Shown here: positions 42,411 to 50,776 of the stretch, piece after piece
How the letters are laid out: every line of letters starts with the position of its first letter
Position numbering within the stretch: position 1 is the stretch's first letter
NCBI GenBank assembly: GCA_023957275.1
Contig: JAMLHF010000030.1
Span: forward strand, 1 to 50,776
Direction of reading: 5' to 3'
DNA from: Lentimicrobium sp.
GTDB lineage: Bacteria > Bacteroidota > Bacteroidia > Bacteroidales > Lentimicrobiaceae
DNA length: 50,776 nucleotides
The notes under the pieces: generated by a model
Database searches by the model: none
Told to the model about the DNA's origin: nothing
Seen by the model: only the letters and a program-made list of their open reading frames with translations
Translations under genes and position numbers: made by a program

Positions 42411-44315
42411 TTATTTGCGGGTTTGGTTGGCTGCTGTGCCCGAATATTCAGGAAAAGGTTCTGTGAAAATAGTTAACGATCTTATTTCCAGTTCCGTCTT
42501 CCGGGGATTCCAGACATAAATTTTCATTTTCTTATTTGAAAGATCTTTCCCCTGGGCCGGTATGGTAAGCCTTATTGTACTTATGCTATCGGCAGCCGTA
42601 AAAAGGTCAAATTTTGAAGCTGTCCATAAAAGTGTTTCTCCATCATCATCGTGAAAGGAGGCTACCAGCAGCGCACCGCTCAGATGTTCCTGCGTCCTGG
42701 CTTCAACTGCGGCAACCAACTGGTTGCTGTAATCATAGGATAATTCATAGAGTGTACCTTCATAACCGGGATAAAATTCCGGAAAGGAACCGGAACCAGG
42801 GTTTTCGCTTTGAAATGACGAATAAAATATTGTTTTGATCGTCGCGTTCCTGCAGGATGATTGATTTTGCTGTGAGAAAAGCGTGGCTTCTGAAAGCCCG
42901 CTGAAATTGAAGGCTTCAACAATGCATGGAAATCTGGCAAGTATCATGTCCCTGATTTCCGGTGGCACAGGCTTGGTCCAGGCATAAGCGAAAAATGGTG
43001 TTTCAGCTTTTTCGAGCACCTTTTTCAAAACCGTAAGATCTTCTCCTCCCCGGTTGTCATACTGGCTGAAAGTTGCTTCACAGGAGTTTTCCTGTTTCAT
43101 GTAAAACTCTAAATACCAGGGATTATTTACACTGACAGCCCTGGTAATGTTATCCATGCCATATTTTTGGTTCCATGTGCAAATTGCTTGGGCTACCCCC
43201 CGGAATTCACCGAAATGTTGTCTGCTGTAATACTTATGAATGAAAACTGTTTGAGATATACCCACGATGATTAGTACGCTTGTCATTATAATTACAAGGC
43301 GCTTTGGTATACTGGCGGAAAATGAAAACAGAAATCCGAGGAGAAACGGAAAAGAAAAAATCAGCACACTGTCCTGAAGTACAGGGTTTATCCACCGGGA
43401 ATAGAAGAAACCGGTAATCATGGGCAGCAAAAAGAAAAGAAGGGATAAAACCCTGAAAACGCTGGTATCTGGTTCCGGCTTTAAGTAACGAACCTGAATT
43501 ATAATTATCAGGACAACAAGTCCGGCAATTATCACGGAGTTATTAAAAACCGAGGCTATGTGCAACAGCGGCCAGCTCCAGACCGGCTTTGCCAGCCAGA
43601 GACCCACGCCTCCGATACTCAGATGGTTGAGGGTAATTGGAATATGCGGGATGAACAACAGGGCGGCGAGTGCGCCAGCGCCCGTATAATGATACACCCG
43701 GTCTTTGTTCAAAAGGAATAGCCCGCTGATTCCCATTATAAGCGCAAGCAGGAAACTAAAGTAATGGGTATACATGCAGGCGGCAGCACTCAGGGCGTAA
43801 GCGAATGCATGATGAATTCCCGGTTTTTCATCAAAGAGCAGTTTAGTCCAGTACCAGGCCATGATCATACAAAAAGTCATTCCGATTCCATAAGGCCGGG
43901 CAATCTGGCTGTAAAGCAGCGGAAAAGCAAGGAAAGCAACAAAAGCCCCGGAAAACAATCCTGCGGCCTGCCCGAACCAACGGGTGAATAATCTGATGGT
44001 GATCCAGATACCCATAGCGCCGGCCAGGGCAAACGGAAGACGTACTGCCCATTCGTTCATTCCGACCAGTTTTACCCAGTAAAAAAGGAATACCTGAATA
44101 CCTCCGGGATGGCCATCCACGAAAAAGCCTTTACTCACCAGGTCGCTGAACGAGTTGAACCTTACCCTGCTCAGCGCGCTTAACTCGTCGTTGGAATAGG
44201 AGAAATCAAGATGTAGCAGGCGTAATATCAATCCTGACACAACGATAACAAGGGTCAGCATCATAAATTGCCGGCCCGGAAGGTTGTTTACAATTGTCTG
44301 GCTTGATCTCCTCAT
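42411..44315 (-). CDS. GT-C glycosyltransferase, ArnT/PMT-like (GT39-type)
   Basis: A 634-residue membrane protein. The start at 44315 (MRRSSQTIVNN) is preferred; the frame is open to ATG 44405, but that would overlap rlmB by 65 bases. It begins with a membrane helix, then DFSYSNDELSAL in the first periplasmic loop, where GT-C enzymes carry their acidic catalytic motif, followed by nine to eleven further hydrophobic helices to about residue 360. The C-terminal ~250 residues are soluble, with Cys and Asp-rich motifs and a final beta-sandwich. Such enzymes move a sugar from a polyprenyl-phosphate donor to a protein or lipid in the periplasm. The acceptor here is unknown. Lies 25 bases after rlmB ends. 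Confidence 0.8.
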   Translation of the reverse strand: MRRSSQTIVNNLPGRQFMMLTLVIVVSGLILRLLHLDFSYSNDELSALSRVRFNSFSDLVSKGFFVDGHPGGIQVFLFYWVKLVGMNEWAVRLPFALAGAMGIWITIRLFTRWFGQAAGLFSGAFVAFLAFPLLYSQIARPYGIGMTFCMIMAWYWTKLLFDEKPGIHHAFAYALSAAACMYTHYFSFLLALIMGISGLFLLNKDRVYHYTGAGALAALLFIPHIPITLNHLSIGGVGLWLAKPVWSWPLLHIASVFNNSVIIAGLVVLIIIIQVRYLKPEPDTSVFRVLSLLFFLLPMITGFFYSRWINPVLQDSVLIFSFPFLLGFLFSFSASIPKRLVIIMTSVLIIVGISQTVFIHKYYSRQHFGEFRGVAQAICTWNQKYGMDNITRAVSVNNPWYLEFYMKQENSCEATFSQYDNRGGEDLTVLKKVLEKAETPFFAYAWTKPVPPEIRDMILARFPCIVEAFNFSGLSEATLFSQQNQSSCRNATIKTIFYSSFQSENPGSGSFPEFYPGYEGTLYELSYDYSNQLVAAVEARTQEHLSGALLVASFHDDDGETLLWTASKFDLFTAADSISTIRLTIPAQGKDLSNKKMKIYVWNPRKTELEIRSLTIFTEPFPEYSGTAANQTRK

Positions 44316-44340
44316 AAGGGTTCCAACTATGGAAATTGAA

Positions 44341-45087
44341 TTATCCGGTTGTAGTTTGTTGCCTGAGTGCTTCAAAAAGAAGGATACCGGCTGCAACAGA
44401 AACATTAAGTGAACCGGTGCTGCCCCTCATCGGAATGTTAACGACCTGGTCGCACTTTTTCAGGTATTCAGGAGATACGCCATCTTCTTCAGAGCCCATG
44501 ATCACGGCCAGCGGGCCATTAAGTGAAGCGGAGTAATATGGTGTTGTCCCCTTTTCGGAAGCAGCTACAATACTTAATCCGCTGGATTTGAGATAATCTA
44601 TGGTGTTTTTGAGGTTAGGGCTTCGGTGGACTGGGATATTTGCCAGGGCGCCTGCCGAGGTTTTCACCGCATCGGCATTAACAGGTGCACTTCCTTTCTC
44701 CGGGATTACGATACCATGAGCGCCCGCACATTCTGCCGACCGCGCTATCGCACCCAGATTTCTTACATCTGTAATCCGGTCAAGGATAATAAAAAACGGT
44801 GTTTCACCCCTTTCATAAACCGACATCAACAGGTTCTCCAGCGGCTGAAACATGATCGGAGAGATAAAGCAAATCACACCCTGATGATTTCCTTTGACCA
44901 GCCGGTTAAGCTTTTCAACAGGGACATATTGATAGGGAATATTAAATTCGTTGATCAGTTTTCTTAATTCGGGCAGCAATTCACCTTTTAACCCATGCTG
45001 GAGCATCAGCCTGTCGATTTCCTTGCCGGCACTGATCGCCTCTATTACCGGGCGCATGCCGTAAATAAGGGTGTTGTCTTTAATCAT
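44341..45087 (-). CDS. rlmB: 23S rRNA (guanosine-2'-O)-methyltransferase RlmB, SPOUT family
   Basis: A 248-residue TrmH/SpoU-family enzyme. The N-terminal substrate-binding domain begins with LIYGMRPVIEAISAG; the knotted catalytic domain has the three SPOUT motifs DRITDVRNLGAIARSAECAG, IMGSEEDGVSPEY and MRGSTGSLNVSVAAGILLFE. The IYG-xxPVxE start is typical of RlmB, which methylates G2251 of 23S rRNA; a related tRNA target cannot be excluded. A -7 box sits 20 bases upstream, and the glycosyltransferase gene follows. Confidence 0.93.
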   Translation of the reverse strand: MIKDNTLIYGMRPVIEAISAGKEIDRLMLQHGLKGELLPELRKLINEFNIPYQYVPVEKLNRLVKGNHQGVICFISPIMFQPLENLLMSVYERGETPFFIILDRITDVRNLGAIARSAECAGAHGIVIPEKGSAPVNADAVKTSAGALANIPVHRSPNLKNTIDYLKSSGLSIVAASEKGTTPYYSASLNGPLAVIMGSEEDGVSPEYLKKCDQVVNIPMRGSTGSLNVSVAAGILLFEALRQQTTTG

Positions 45088-45106
45088 TATGGAAATAATT
45101 TGCCTG

Positions 45107-45114
45107 CAAATATA
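45107..45114 (-). promoter_or_regulatory. -7 box of rlmB
   Basis: Minus strand TATATTTG, exact TAnnTTTG match, 20 bases upstream of the rlmB start codon. It is divergent to the box at 45255-45262. Confidence 0.5.
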
Positions 45115-45254
45115 AGTTTTTGCCTTGTGCCGGCAAGCGGGTTTTGTCCGGTTTGAAACCGGGCCGGGAGCGCGGAAGTCGCTATCGCACAGCCAATGAA
45201 AGCTTCAAATAAGATTTTGATCCGAAAAGGCATGTAACATCTGAAAGAACTTGC

Positions 45255-45262
45255 TAATTTTG
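45255..45262 (+). promoter_or_regulatory. -7 box of the helicase-nuclease gene
   Basis: TAATTTTG, exact TAnnTTTG match, ending 16 bases before the ATG at 45279; this implies a leader of about ten bases. Confidence 0.5.
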
Positions 45263-45278
45263 GCTTTTTACCTGAACT

Positions 45279-48200
45279 ATGAATAATTTCCTGGTTTACA
45301 GATCTTCGGCAGGATCGGGGAAAACCTATACGCTGATGAGGGTCTATCTCTCCATTGTGCTGAAAGATCCGCACCGCTACCGGAATATCCTTGCGATCAC
45401 ATTTACCAATAAGGCCGCCAATGAGATAAAGCAAAGGATATTGTCAAGCCTTAAAGCGATATCGGGGCTTGAAGCGGGTAGGATTCCCCAAAAGCTTGAG
45501 CACCTTGTAATATCCCTGATGGACGATACCGGGCTTCAACCTGAGGAACTTAAAGACCGGGCAGGCAGGGTTCTCACAATGATACTGCACAATTACGGCG
45601 ATTTTTCGGTCTCCACTATAGATAGTTTTGTTCACAGGATCATCAGGGCCTTTTCATTTGACCTGAAACTTTCCATGAATTTTGAAGTGGAAATGGATAC
45701 AGGGATGCTGCTTGAACTTGCCGTAGAGGACATGCTGGCGGCGGCGGGTACAGAGAGTAACCTGACTGAAATCCTTGTTAACTTCATAAGGGAAAGAGCC
45801 GAAGAAGATGAGAGCTGGCAGATTGACAGGACACTGCTCGACTTCTCAAAAAACCTGTTCCGCGAAGATGCCGTCAGGCTTCTTCCTGATTCCGGAAGCA
45901 TAGATGCCGCTCAGGTTAAACATTATGCCGGGGCAATCCGCAGGGTAATCAATGAATATCAGGAGACGCTGACTGCCTTTGGGAAACAAGCCATGTCGCT
46001 TATTGCCGGACACGGACTGGGTGCAGATTTATTCTACCAGAAGTCCAGAGGGATTTACGGCTTTTTCGATAAACTGGCTAAAGGAAATATTGATGCGGAA
46101 ATCAACAGTTTCGTAAGAAAGACAATTGAAAATAATGAATGGCTCAGCAGTGAAGGCAAGAAATCATCTGAAGGGGCTTCAGTGACAGCCATTTCCGAAA
46201 CACTGAAATCAATTTTTTGTCAGGTTGAGGATAAAATCAATAAAGATGAAGGCAGGATAATCCTGCTGAAGATGGTCCTGCGGCAGCTTTATCCCATGTC
46301 GGTGTTGAGTGAGTTGAGGAGCAGGATTGAAAAGGTTAAGAATGAGCGGAATGTGCTGCCGATTGCTGAGTTTAACAGGATCGTTGCCGATATTGTAATG
46401 GAAGAACCGGTTCCCTTTATATATGAAAGGATTGGCGAGCGGTACCGTTATTTTATGATTGATGAATTTCAGGATACTTCAGTTTTACAGTGGATGAATC
46501 TGATGCCTTTGCTTGAAAATTCGCTTTCGCAGGATGGGTTGAATATGATTGTCGGCGATGGAAAGCAGGCAATCTATCGTTTCCGTAATGGAGACGTAGA
46601 TCAGTTTGTACGCTTGCCAGGGGTTGATAATCCTCAAAATAGCCCGGTTGTTGCTCAGCGTGCAGAAGTGCTCAGGCGGGAATACAAGCCAGCCAAACTT
46701 GCCGGAAATTTCCGTTCACGATGCGAAATCGTCGAATTTAACAACCGGTTTTTCAATCACCTGGCCCCGCTTTACCTTGATGAAAATAAATCAGTATATC
46801 ATGATGGGGAACAGGAATATGACCCGAATAACCGCGGGGGTAAGGTCCGGATAGAGTTCTACGATGGCGATGACCAGTCGTATAATGATCATACAATCAA
46901 TCGGGTATTTGAGCTGATTCAGTCGTTGTGCGGCGAAGGTTACAAACCCGGCGATATTGCAGTGCTTTGCCGTTCAAACAAAGAATCATCCGGCATTGCT
47001 GTTTTCCTCAACAGCCGGGGTATTAAGGTTGTTTCTGCAGATTCTCTTCTGCTTAAAAATTCTGCCGAAGTAAACTTTCTGGTCAACTGGCTGGAGTTGC
47101 TTAATGACCCTGGCCGTGAAATAAACCGGATTGCCATTATTGAGTACCTGTGGGATAATCATCTGCTTGGAATGGAAACCAGGGCTGAAGTTTTCCTTGA
47201 TGCACTTGGTCATCAGTCTTTTCTGAGTCTGCTTGAACGATCGGGAAGGCGTTTTGATGTCGCGAATTTCAGGGATCTATCCCTTTTCGACAAGGTTGAA
47301 GAGATCATCCGGATTTTTGATCTGCAAGAGCGTTCTCCCCTTTACTTGCAATTTTTTCTTGATGAGGTGCTTGGTTATTCCTCCACCCGGTCGGGTGGTA
47401 TTCCGGGGTTTCTGGAATACTGGTCGGCGCAGCGCGATAAATTATCGGTTGTGCTGCCGGCGGGCGACGATGCCGTTCAGGTAATGACCATTCATAAATC
47501 CAAGGGTCTGGAGTTTCCCGTGGTAATTTTTCCTTTTGCCGGTAAAAGTGCAGGAGGACGGAACAAGTCTGTTGTTTGGGTGCCATTCAGCGATGCAGCC
47601 ATTCCTGAGCTGAAAAGTGCCTGTCTTAAATTGGAAAGCCGGCTTGAAAAGACACCGTATGCTTCTCTTTATACCCGGGAGGAAGATAAAAAGCGACTGG
47701 ACCTGCTTAATCTGGTGTACGTTGCCTTTACCCGGCCTTCGGAAAGGTTATATGTGTTATCGGGAAAGCTGTCGGATAAACCTGATAAAATAGGATCTGT
47801 TACGGATATGCTGGCCGGTTTTCTTGATTATTCCGGTGATCTGAAGGCAGGAGAACTGATCTATAGTTTTGGGGATGGTGCGCGGATCGGAGGTCGCACG
47901 GCTGATAACACCAGTCCGGGACTGGCAGCAGAGTTTCACACTTATCCCTGGGCTGAAAGACTTGTTTTTGCGGCAAGAGCCCCTTTTCACTGGAATGCCG
48001 GTGAGCCTTCCTCAGTGCAGATGGCTGGTAATCTGCTCCATTATGCCTTGTCATTGGTTCATGATTACAGGGATAAAGACGGCGTGATCGCTAAACTGGT
48101 CGACAATGGAATGGTTGATACTGCTTCGGCAGAAAAGATCGGAGCGCTGATGGAAAGAGTTCTCGGGCATCCGCAGGCCCGGCGGTTTTTTGATGGAGAT

Positions 48201-48443
48201 GGTGAAGTATATGCAGAAGCTGAAATCCTTACCCCGGAAGGAAAATCATATCGCCCTGACCGGGTTATTTTGCACAGGGATCACACGGATGTGGTTGATT
48301 TTAAAAGCGGCCGGAGGGAGGACTTTCACGATTCCCAGGTCAGAAACTACGCCGCCCTGCTTGGCGATATGGGATATCCCGAACCTGTGGCATGGCTGCT
48401 ATACCTTAATGAAGAGGTTGATGTTGTCCGGGTTAATTGTTAA
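45279..48443 (+). CDS. AddA/RecB-like helicase-nuclease for double-strand break repair
   Basis: A 1054-residue UvrD/Rep-superfamily enzyme that would process DNA ends for recombination. Motif I (Walker A) is at the very start, RSSAGSGKTYTLM (8-20); motif Ia AITFTNKAANEIKQR, motif II DEFQDTSVLQW, motif III GDGKQAIYRFRNGD, motif IV-V region VMTIHKSKGLEFPVVIFPF, and motif VI LVYVAFTRPSERLYVLSG follow in order. The C-terminus has a PD-(D/E)XK nuclease: YRPDRVI, then VVDFKSGRRE, then QVRNYAALL. This is the Bacteroidota AddA type. The partner AddB is not adjacent; RecA is not in the window. Monocistronic, with mnmH following after 55 bases with its own promoter box. Confidence 0.92.
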   Translation: MNNFLVYRSSAGSGKTYTLMRVYLSIVLKDPHRYRNILAITFTNKAANEIKQRILSSLKAISGLEAGRIPQKLEHLVISLMDDTGLQPEELKDRAGRVLTMILHNYGDFSVSTIDSFVHRIIRAFSFDLKLSMNFEVEMDTGMLLELAVEDMLAAAGTESNLTEILVNFIRERAEEDESWQIDRTLLDFSKNLFREDAVRLLPDSGSIDAAQVKHYAGAIRRVINEYQETLTAFGKQAMSLIAGHGLGADLFYQKSRGIYGFFDKLAKGNIDAEINSFVRKTIENNEWLSSEGKKSSEGASVTAISETLKSIFCQVEDKINKDEGRIILLKMVLRQLYPMSVLSELRSRIEKVKNERNVLPIAEFNRIVADIVMEEPVPFIYERIGERYRYFMIDEFQDTSVLQWMNLMPLLENSLSQDGLNMIVGDGKQAIYRFRNGDVDQFVRLPGVDNPQNSPVVAQRAEVLRREYKPAKLAGNFRSRCEIVEFNNRFFNHLAPLYLDENKSVYHDGEQEYDPNNRGGKVRIEFYDGDDQSYNDHTINRVFELIQSLCGEGYKPGDIAVLCRSNKESSGIAVFLNSRGIKVVSADSLLLKNSAEVNFLVNWLELLNDPGREINRIAIIEYLWDNHLLGMETRAEVFLDALGHQSFLSLLERSGRRFDVANFRDLSLFDKVEEIIRIFDLQERSPLYLQFFLDEVLGYSSTRSGGIPGFLEYWSAQRDKLSVVLPAGDDAVQVMTIHKSKGLEFPVVIFPFAGKSAGGRNKSVVWVPFSDAAIPELKSACLKLESRLEKTPYASLYTREEDKKRLDLLNLVYVAFTRPSERLYVLSGKLSDKPDKIGSVTDMLAGFLDYSGDLKAGELIYSFGDGARIGGRTADNTSPGLAAEFHTYPWAERLVFAARAPFHWNAGEPSSVQMAGNLLHYALSLVHDYRDKDGVIAKLVDNGMVDTASAEKIGALMERVLGHPQARRFFDGDGEVYAEAEILTPEGKSYRPDRVILHRDHTDVVDFKSGRREDFHDSQVRNYAALLGDMGYPEPVAWLLYLNEEVDVVRVNC

Positions 48444-48486
48444 ATTGTGATATTTTATATTTCGGATACTGAGGTTCTTTTTAAGG

Positions 48487-48494
48487 TATTTTTG
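48487..48494 (+). promoter_or_regulatory. -7 box directly before mnmH, possible leaderless start
   Basis: TATTTTTG, exact TAnnTTTG match, only four bases before ATG 48499. If used, transcription would start at or within one or two bases of the start codon, so the mRNA would have no leader. Confidence 0.45.
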
Positions 48495-48498
48495 CACC

Positions 48499-49557
48499 AT
48501 GGTTAGCATTGTCGGGCCTGAATGGTTGTTTTACGAGCGGAAGGATTTACCGCTAATCGATGTCAGATCTCCGTCTGAGTTTCTGCAGGGGCATCTTCCA
48601 CGTGCTGTCAATATTCCCTTGTTTACTGACGAAGAGCGGGCAGTTGTGGGAACAAGATACCACGATGCCGGCAAGGATGCAGCCTTACTGGTAGGACTTG
48701 AATTTGCAGGCGCAAAATTGCCTGATTATGTCAAAAAACTGAATAAACTCATCAAAGGTAAAAACAGGGAAATCATTCTTTATTGCTGGAGAGGGGGAAT
48801 GCGCAGTGCGTCACTGGCGTGGTTGTTCAGTACTGCGGGTTATCATGCCCGGGTGATAGAAGGTGGATATAAGGCCTGCAGGTCATATATCAGGCAACAT
48901 TCCGGCAAAGGATCTCCCATGCTTGTGCTTGGCGGTATGACCGGATCCGGGAAAACGGAAATACTCCATGAACTTGGCAGGTTGCGTGAACAGATAATTG
49001 ATCTTGAAGAAATTGCGCATAACAGGGGTTCCGTTTTTGGTCATCTGGGTCAATTGCCGCAGCCAACCAACGAGCAGTTTGAGAATAATCTTTTTGATGC
49101 CTGGGTTAAACTCGATCCGTCAAAACCTGTCTGGATTGAAGATGAAAGCCGTTCAATTGGAGCGGTTAGCCTCCCTGGACCGTTTTTTGAACAAATGAAA
49201 AGAAGTCAGCTTATTCTCCTCCGGGTTCCTTTTAATGTCCGTGTTGTGCGATTATGTAAAGATTATGCCGGATTTGAAAAGAATTCCCTGCTTGATGCGC
49301 TTGGAAAAATTGCACAGGCAATAGGCGGCCAGGGGATTGCCGACGCGCAAAGACATATTCTGGCCGGGAACTTTGCTCCGGCGATCATGCTGGTGCTGGC
49401 TTACTATGATAAAACTTATCAGAAAGCAATGCTAAAGTATAACGAAAGGCATGTGAAGGAGCTGAACACTGATACCGGAGACCCTGTGTACAATGCTTCA
49501 CTGCTGAAGCAGATTTTGCCTGATATAATTGTAAATGCTGGGCTCCGGGTAATCTGA
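48499..49557 (+). CDS. mnmH: tRNA 2-selenouridine synthase
   Basis: A 352-residue enzyme (also SelU/YbbB) that converts 2-thiouridine at the wobble position of tRNA-Lys, -Glu and -Gln to 2-selenouridine via a geranylated intermediate, with selenophosphate as donor. The N-terminal rhodanese domain holds the active Cys96 in YCWRGGMRSASLAWLF; the P-loop domain follows with GGMTGSGKTEIL (145-156) and WIEDESRSIG. The length matches E. coli MnmH (364). Next gene on the same strand (66 bases on) is a selenocysteine-lyase-like enzyme, a fitting selenium source. selD, needed for selenophosphate, is not in the window and may lie just downstream. Confidence 0.95.
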   Translation: MVSIVGPEWLFYERKDLPLIDVRSPSEFLQGHLPRAVNIPLFTDEERAVVGTRYHDAGKDAALLVGLEFAGAKLPDYVKKLNKLIKGKNREIILYCWRGGMRSASLAWLFSTAGYHARVIEGGYKACRSYIRQHSGKGSPMLVLGGMTGSGKTEILHELGRLREQIIDLEEIAHNRGSVFGHLGQLPQPTNEQFENNLFDAWVKLDPSKPVWIEDESRSIGAVSLPGPFFEQMKRSQLILLRVPFNVRVVRLCKDYAGFEKNSLLDALGKIAQAIGGQGIADAQRHILAGNFAPAIMLVLAYYDKTYQKAMLKYNERHVKELNTDTGDPVYNASLLKQILPDIIVNAGLRVI

Positions 49558-49623
49558 AACGGTGCCGGTTTACTTTGTCAGCTCCATCAGAAGATTACGG
49601 ACATTCATTCTCAAATTTTTTCT

Positions 49624-50776
49624 ATGGATCAGATTTATCTAGATTATAATGCCACAACACCCGTTGATCCTGAGGTTGCAGCAGAAATGCTTCCCTATCT
49701 TGAAGAATATTTCGGCAATCCTTCAAGTATGCATTCATTTGGGGTTAAGTCGCGCGAGGCTGTCGAAAAAGCCAGGGCCAGGGTAGCGATGCTGCTGAAT
49801 TGTCTTCCGCAGGAGATTATATTTACCAGCGGCGGGACGGAGTCCAATAATATGGCACTGAAAGGTGCCGCCTATGCCCTGCGGTCAAAGGGTAATCACA
49901 TCATAATTTCTGCTGTGGAGCATCCTGCCGTAACTGAAGTGGTCAATTATCTGGCAACACAGGGATTCGAAATTTCTGTGGTGCCTGTGGATGAATCCGG
50001 GATGGTTGATCCGGAAGATATCAGAAATCTGCTAAGGCCGGGTACGGTGCTGGTATCGGTGATGCATGCCAATAATGAAGTGGGAACTGTTCAGCCGGTA
50101 AAGGCAATTGCAGCCATTGTGCATCAGCATGGAGCTTTAATGCATACTGATGCAGCGCAATCGGCCGGTAAAATTCCGGTCGATGTGCAGGATCTTGGTG
50201 TTGACCTGCTTTCGCTGGCCGGTCATAAACTTTATGCCCCCAAAGGCATAGGGGCGCTCTATATCCGAAAGGGTGTGAAGATTGAGAAGCTGATTCATGG
50301 TGCCGACCATGAACAGAATCTCAGAGCGGGAACTGAAAATGTACTTGAGATTGCCGGGCTGGGCAAAGCGTGCGAGTTGGCATTTAAAAGGCTGGAGGCT
50401 TACCGGGCGCACACTTCCGCTTTGAAAAAAAGGTTCATTGAGGGGCTTTCTGCCGGGTTGAATAATTTTCGTCTGAACGGCCATCCGGACTTCGCTTTAC
50501 CAAATACAGTGAGTGTTGGCTTCAGTGATTTAAATGCACAAACCATACTTTCAGCCATGCCTCGGTTGGCAGCATCGGCGGGGGCAGCTTGTCACACGGG
50601 CGATACCGGAGATTCATCAGTGCTCGGAGCCATGAAGGTCAGCCCTGAATTCTCCCGTGGTACCATTCGTTTTTCAATGGGTTTTACAACCACTCAGGAA
50701 GAAGTGGATGAAGCTTTGAGCATCATAATTCAAACCGTCCGGTCTTTGACACCGGAAGTGTCTTTGTCCTTATTAA
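49624..50776 (+). CDS. Selenocysteine-lyase-like / cysteine desulfurase, class V PLP enzyme (3' end cut)
   Basis: 384 codons are read from ATG 49624 with no stop before the window edge, so only the last few residues can be missing. The class V fold is clear: IYLDYNATTPVDPEV, FTSGGTESNNMALKG, ISAVEHPAV, MHANNEVGTVQPV, HTDAAQSAGK and the PLP Lys202 in SLAGHKLYAPKGIGALY. The active Cys323 lies in AASAGAACHTGDTGDSSVLG. That loop, with ACHxxxxGD followed by S-V-L, resembles animal selenocysteine lyase (ACHSDHGDQPSPVL) more than IscS/SufS, and it lies directly after mnmH. So selenide or selenium supply for tRNA modification is a reasonable role; cysteine desulfuration remains possible. The two genes probably form one transcript. 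Confidence 0.9.
   Translation, partial: MDQIYLDYNATTPVDPEVAAEMLPYLEEYFGNPSSMHSFGVKSREAVEKARARVAMLLNCLPQEIIFTSGGTESNNMALKGAAYALRSKGNHIIISAVEHPAVTEVVNYLATQGFEISVVPVDESGMVDPEDIRNLLRPGTVLVSVMHANNEVGTVQPVKAIAAIVHQHGALMHTDAAQSAGKIPVDVQDLGVDLLSLAGHKLYAPKGIGALYIRKGVKIEKLIHGADHEQNLRAGTENVLEIAGLGKACELAFKRLEAYRAHTSALKKRFIEGLSAGLNNFRLNGHPDFALPNTVSVGFSDLNAQTILSAMPRLAASAGAACHTGDTGDSSVLGAMKVSPEFSRGTIRFSMGFTTTQEEVDEALSIIIQTVRSLTPEVSLSLL

Overview
The window reads as a chromosomal piece of a Bacteroidota bacterium (Bacteroidia-like; the genus cannot be fixed from sequence alone). Support: a protein with a type IX secretion C-terminal signal, a TamB homologue, a BatA/von Willebrand protein, SPII lipoproteins with the loose Bacteroidota lipobox, an AddA-type helicase-nuclease, and repeated -7 promoter boxes of the Bacteroidota form TAnnTTTG ahead of many genes. 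Flavodiiron protein, ferritin-like proteins, NADP-type glutamate dehydrogenase and a membrane pyrophosphatase fit an anaerobic or microaerobic energy-limited life. No tRNA, rRNA, CRISPR array, prophage or intact insertion sequence was seen.

Layout. 1-416: wreck of a type II toxin-antitoxin pair (antitoxin frame open, RelE/ParE-like toxin with two nonsense codons and a frameshift). 417-958: gene-poor, GC-rich patch with a perfect hairpin. 959-2329: exported serine hydrolase. 2659-10792, minus strand: alpha-L-fucosidase (GH29), GH2 beta-galactosidase-type enzyme (frameshifted), sialidase (GH33), then a cholesterol-dependent-cytolysin-like pore-forming protein. Together these look like a set for stripping host or mucin-type glycans (fucose, galactose, sialic acid), with a membrane-attacking protein next door; no SusC/SusD pair is present. 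11154-12644: exported Tyr/Trp/His-rich protein. 13087-23412: housekeeping and transport genes (MscS, GcvP, unknown conserved gene, membrane pyrophosphatase, bifunctional nuclease-UVR, NupC). 23575-30372: exported repeat protein, T9SS cargo, TamB. 30454-38535: TsaD, then a probable minus-strand run BatA-like, ParC, flavodiiron protein, lipoprotein. 38803-45087: two ferritin-like paralogues, GdhA, MORN lipoprotein, RlmB followed by a GT39-like glycosyltransferase. 45279-50776: AddA-type helicase-nuclease, MnmH and a selenocysteine-lyase-like PLP enzyme cut by the window end; the last two form a selenium tRNA-modification pair.

Most notable: (a) the CDC-like protein without signal peptide or undecapeptide beside sialidase/fucosidase/galactosidase genes; (b) MnmH next to a selenocysteine-lyase-like enzyme; (c) a three-fold VNDIPF repeat exported protein; (d) a ferritin-like paralogue that has lost part of its diiron site; (e) single-base losses at short homopolymers in GH2 (three) and TamB (one), which look as much like base-calling errors as true gene decay.
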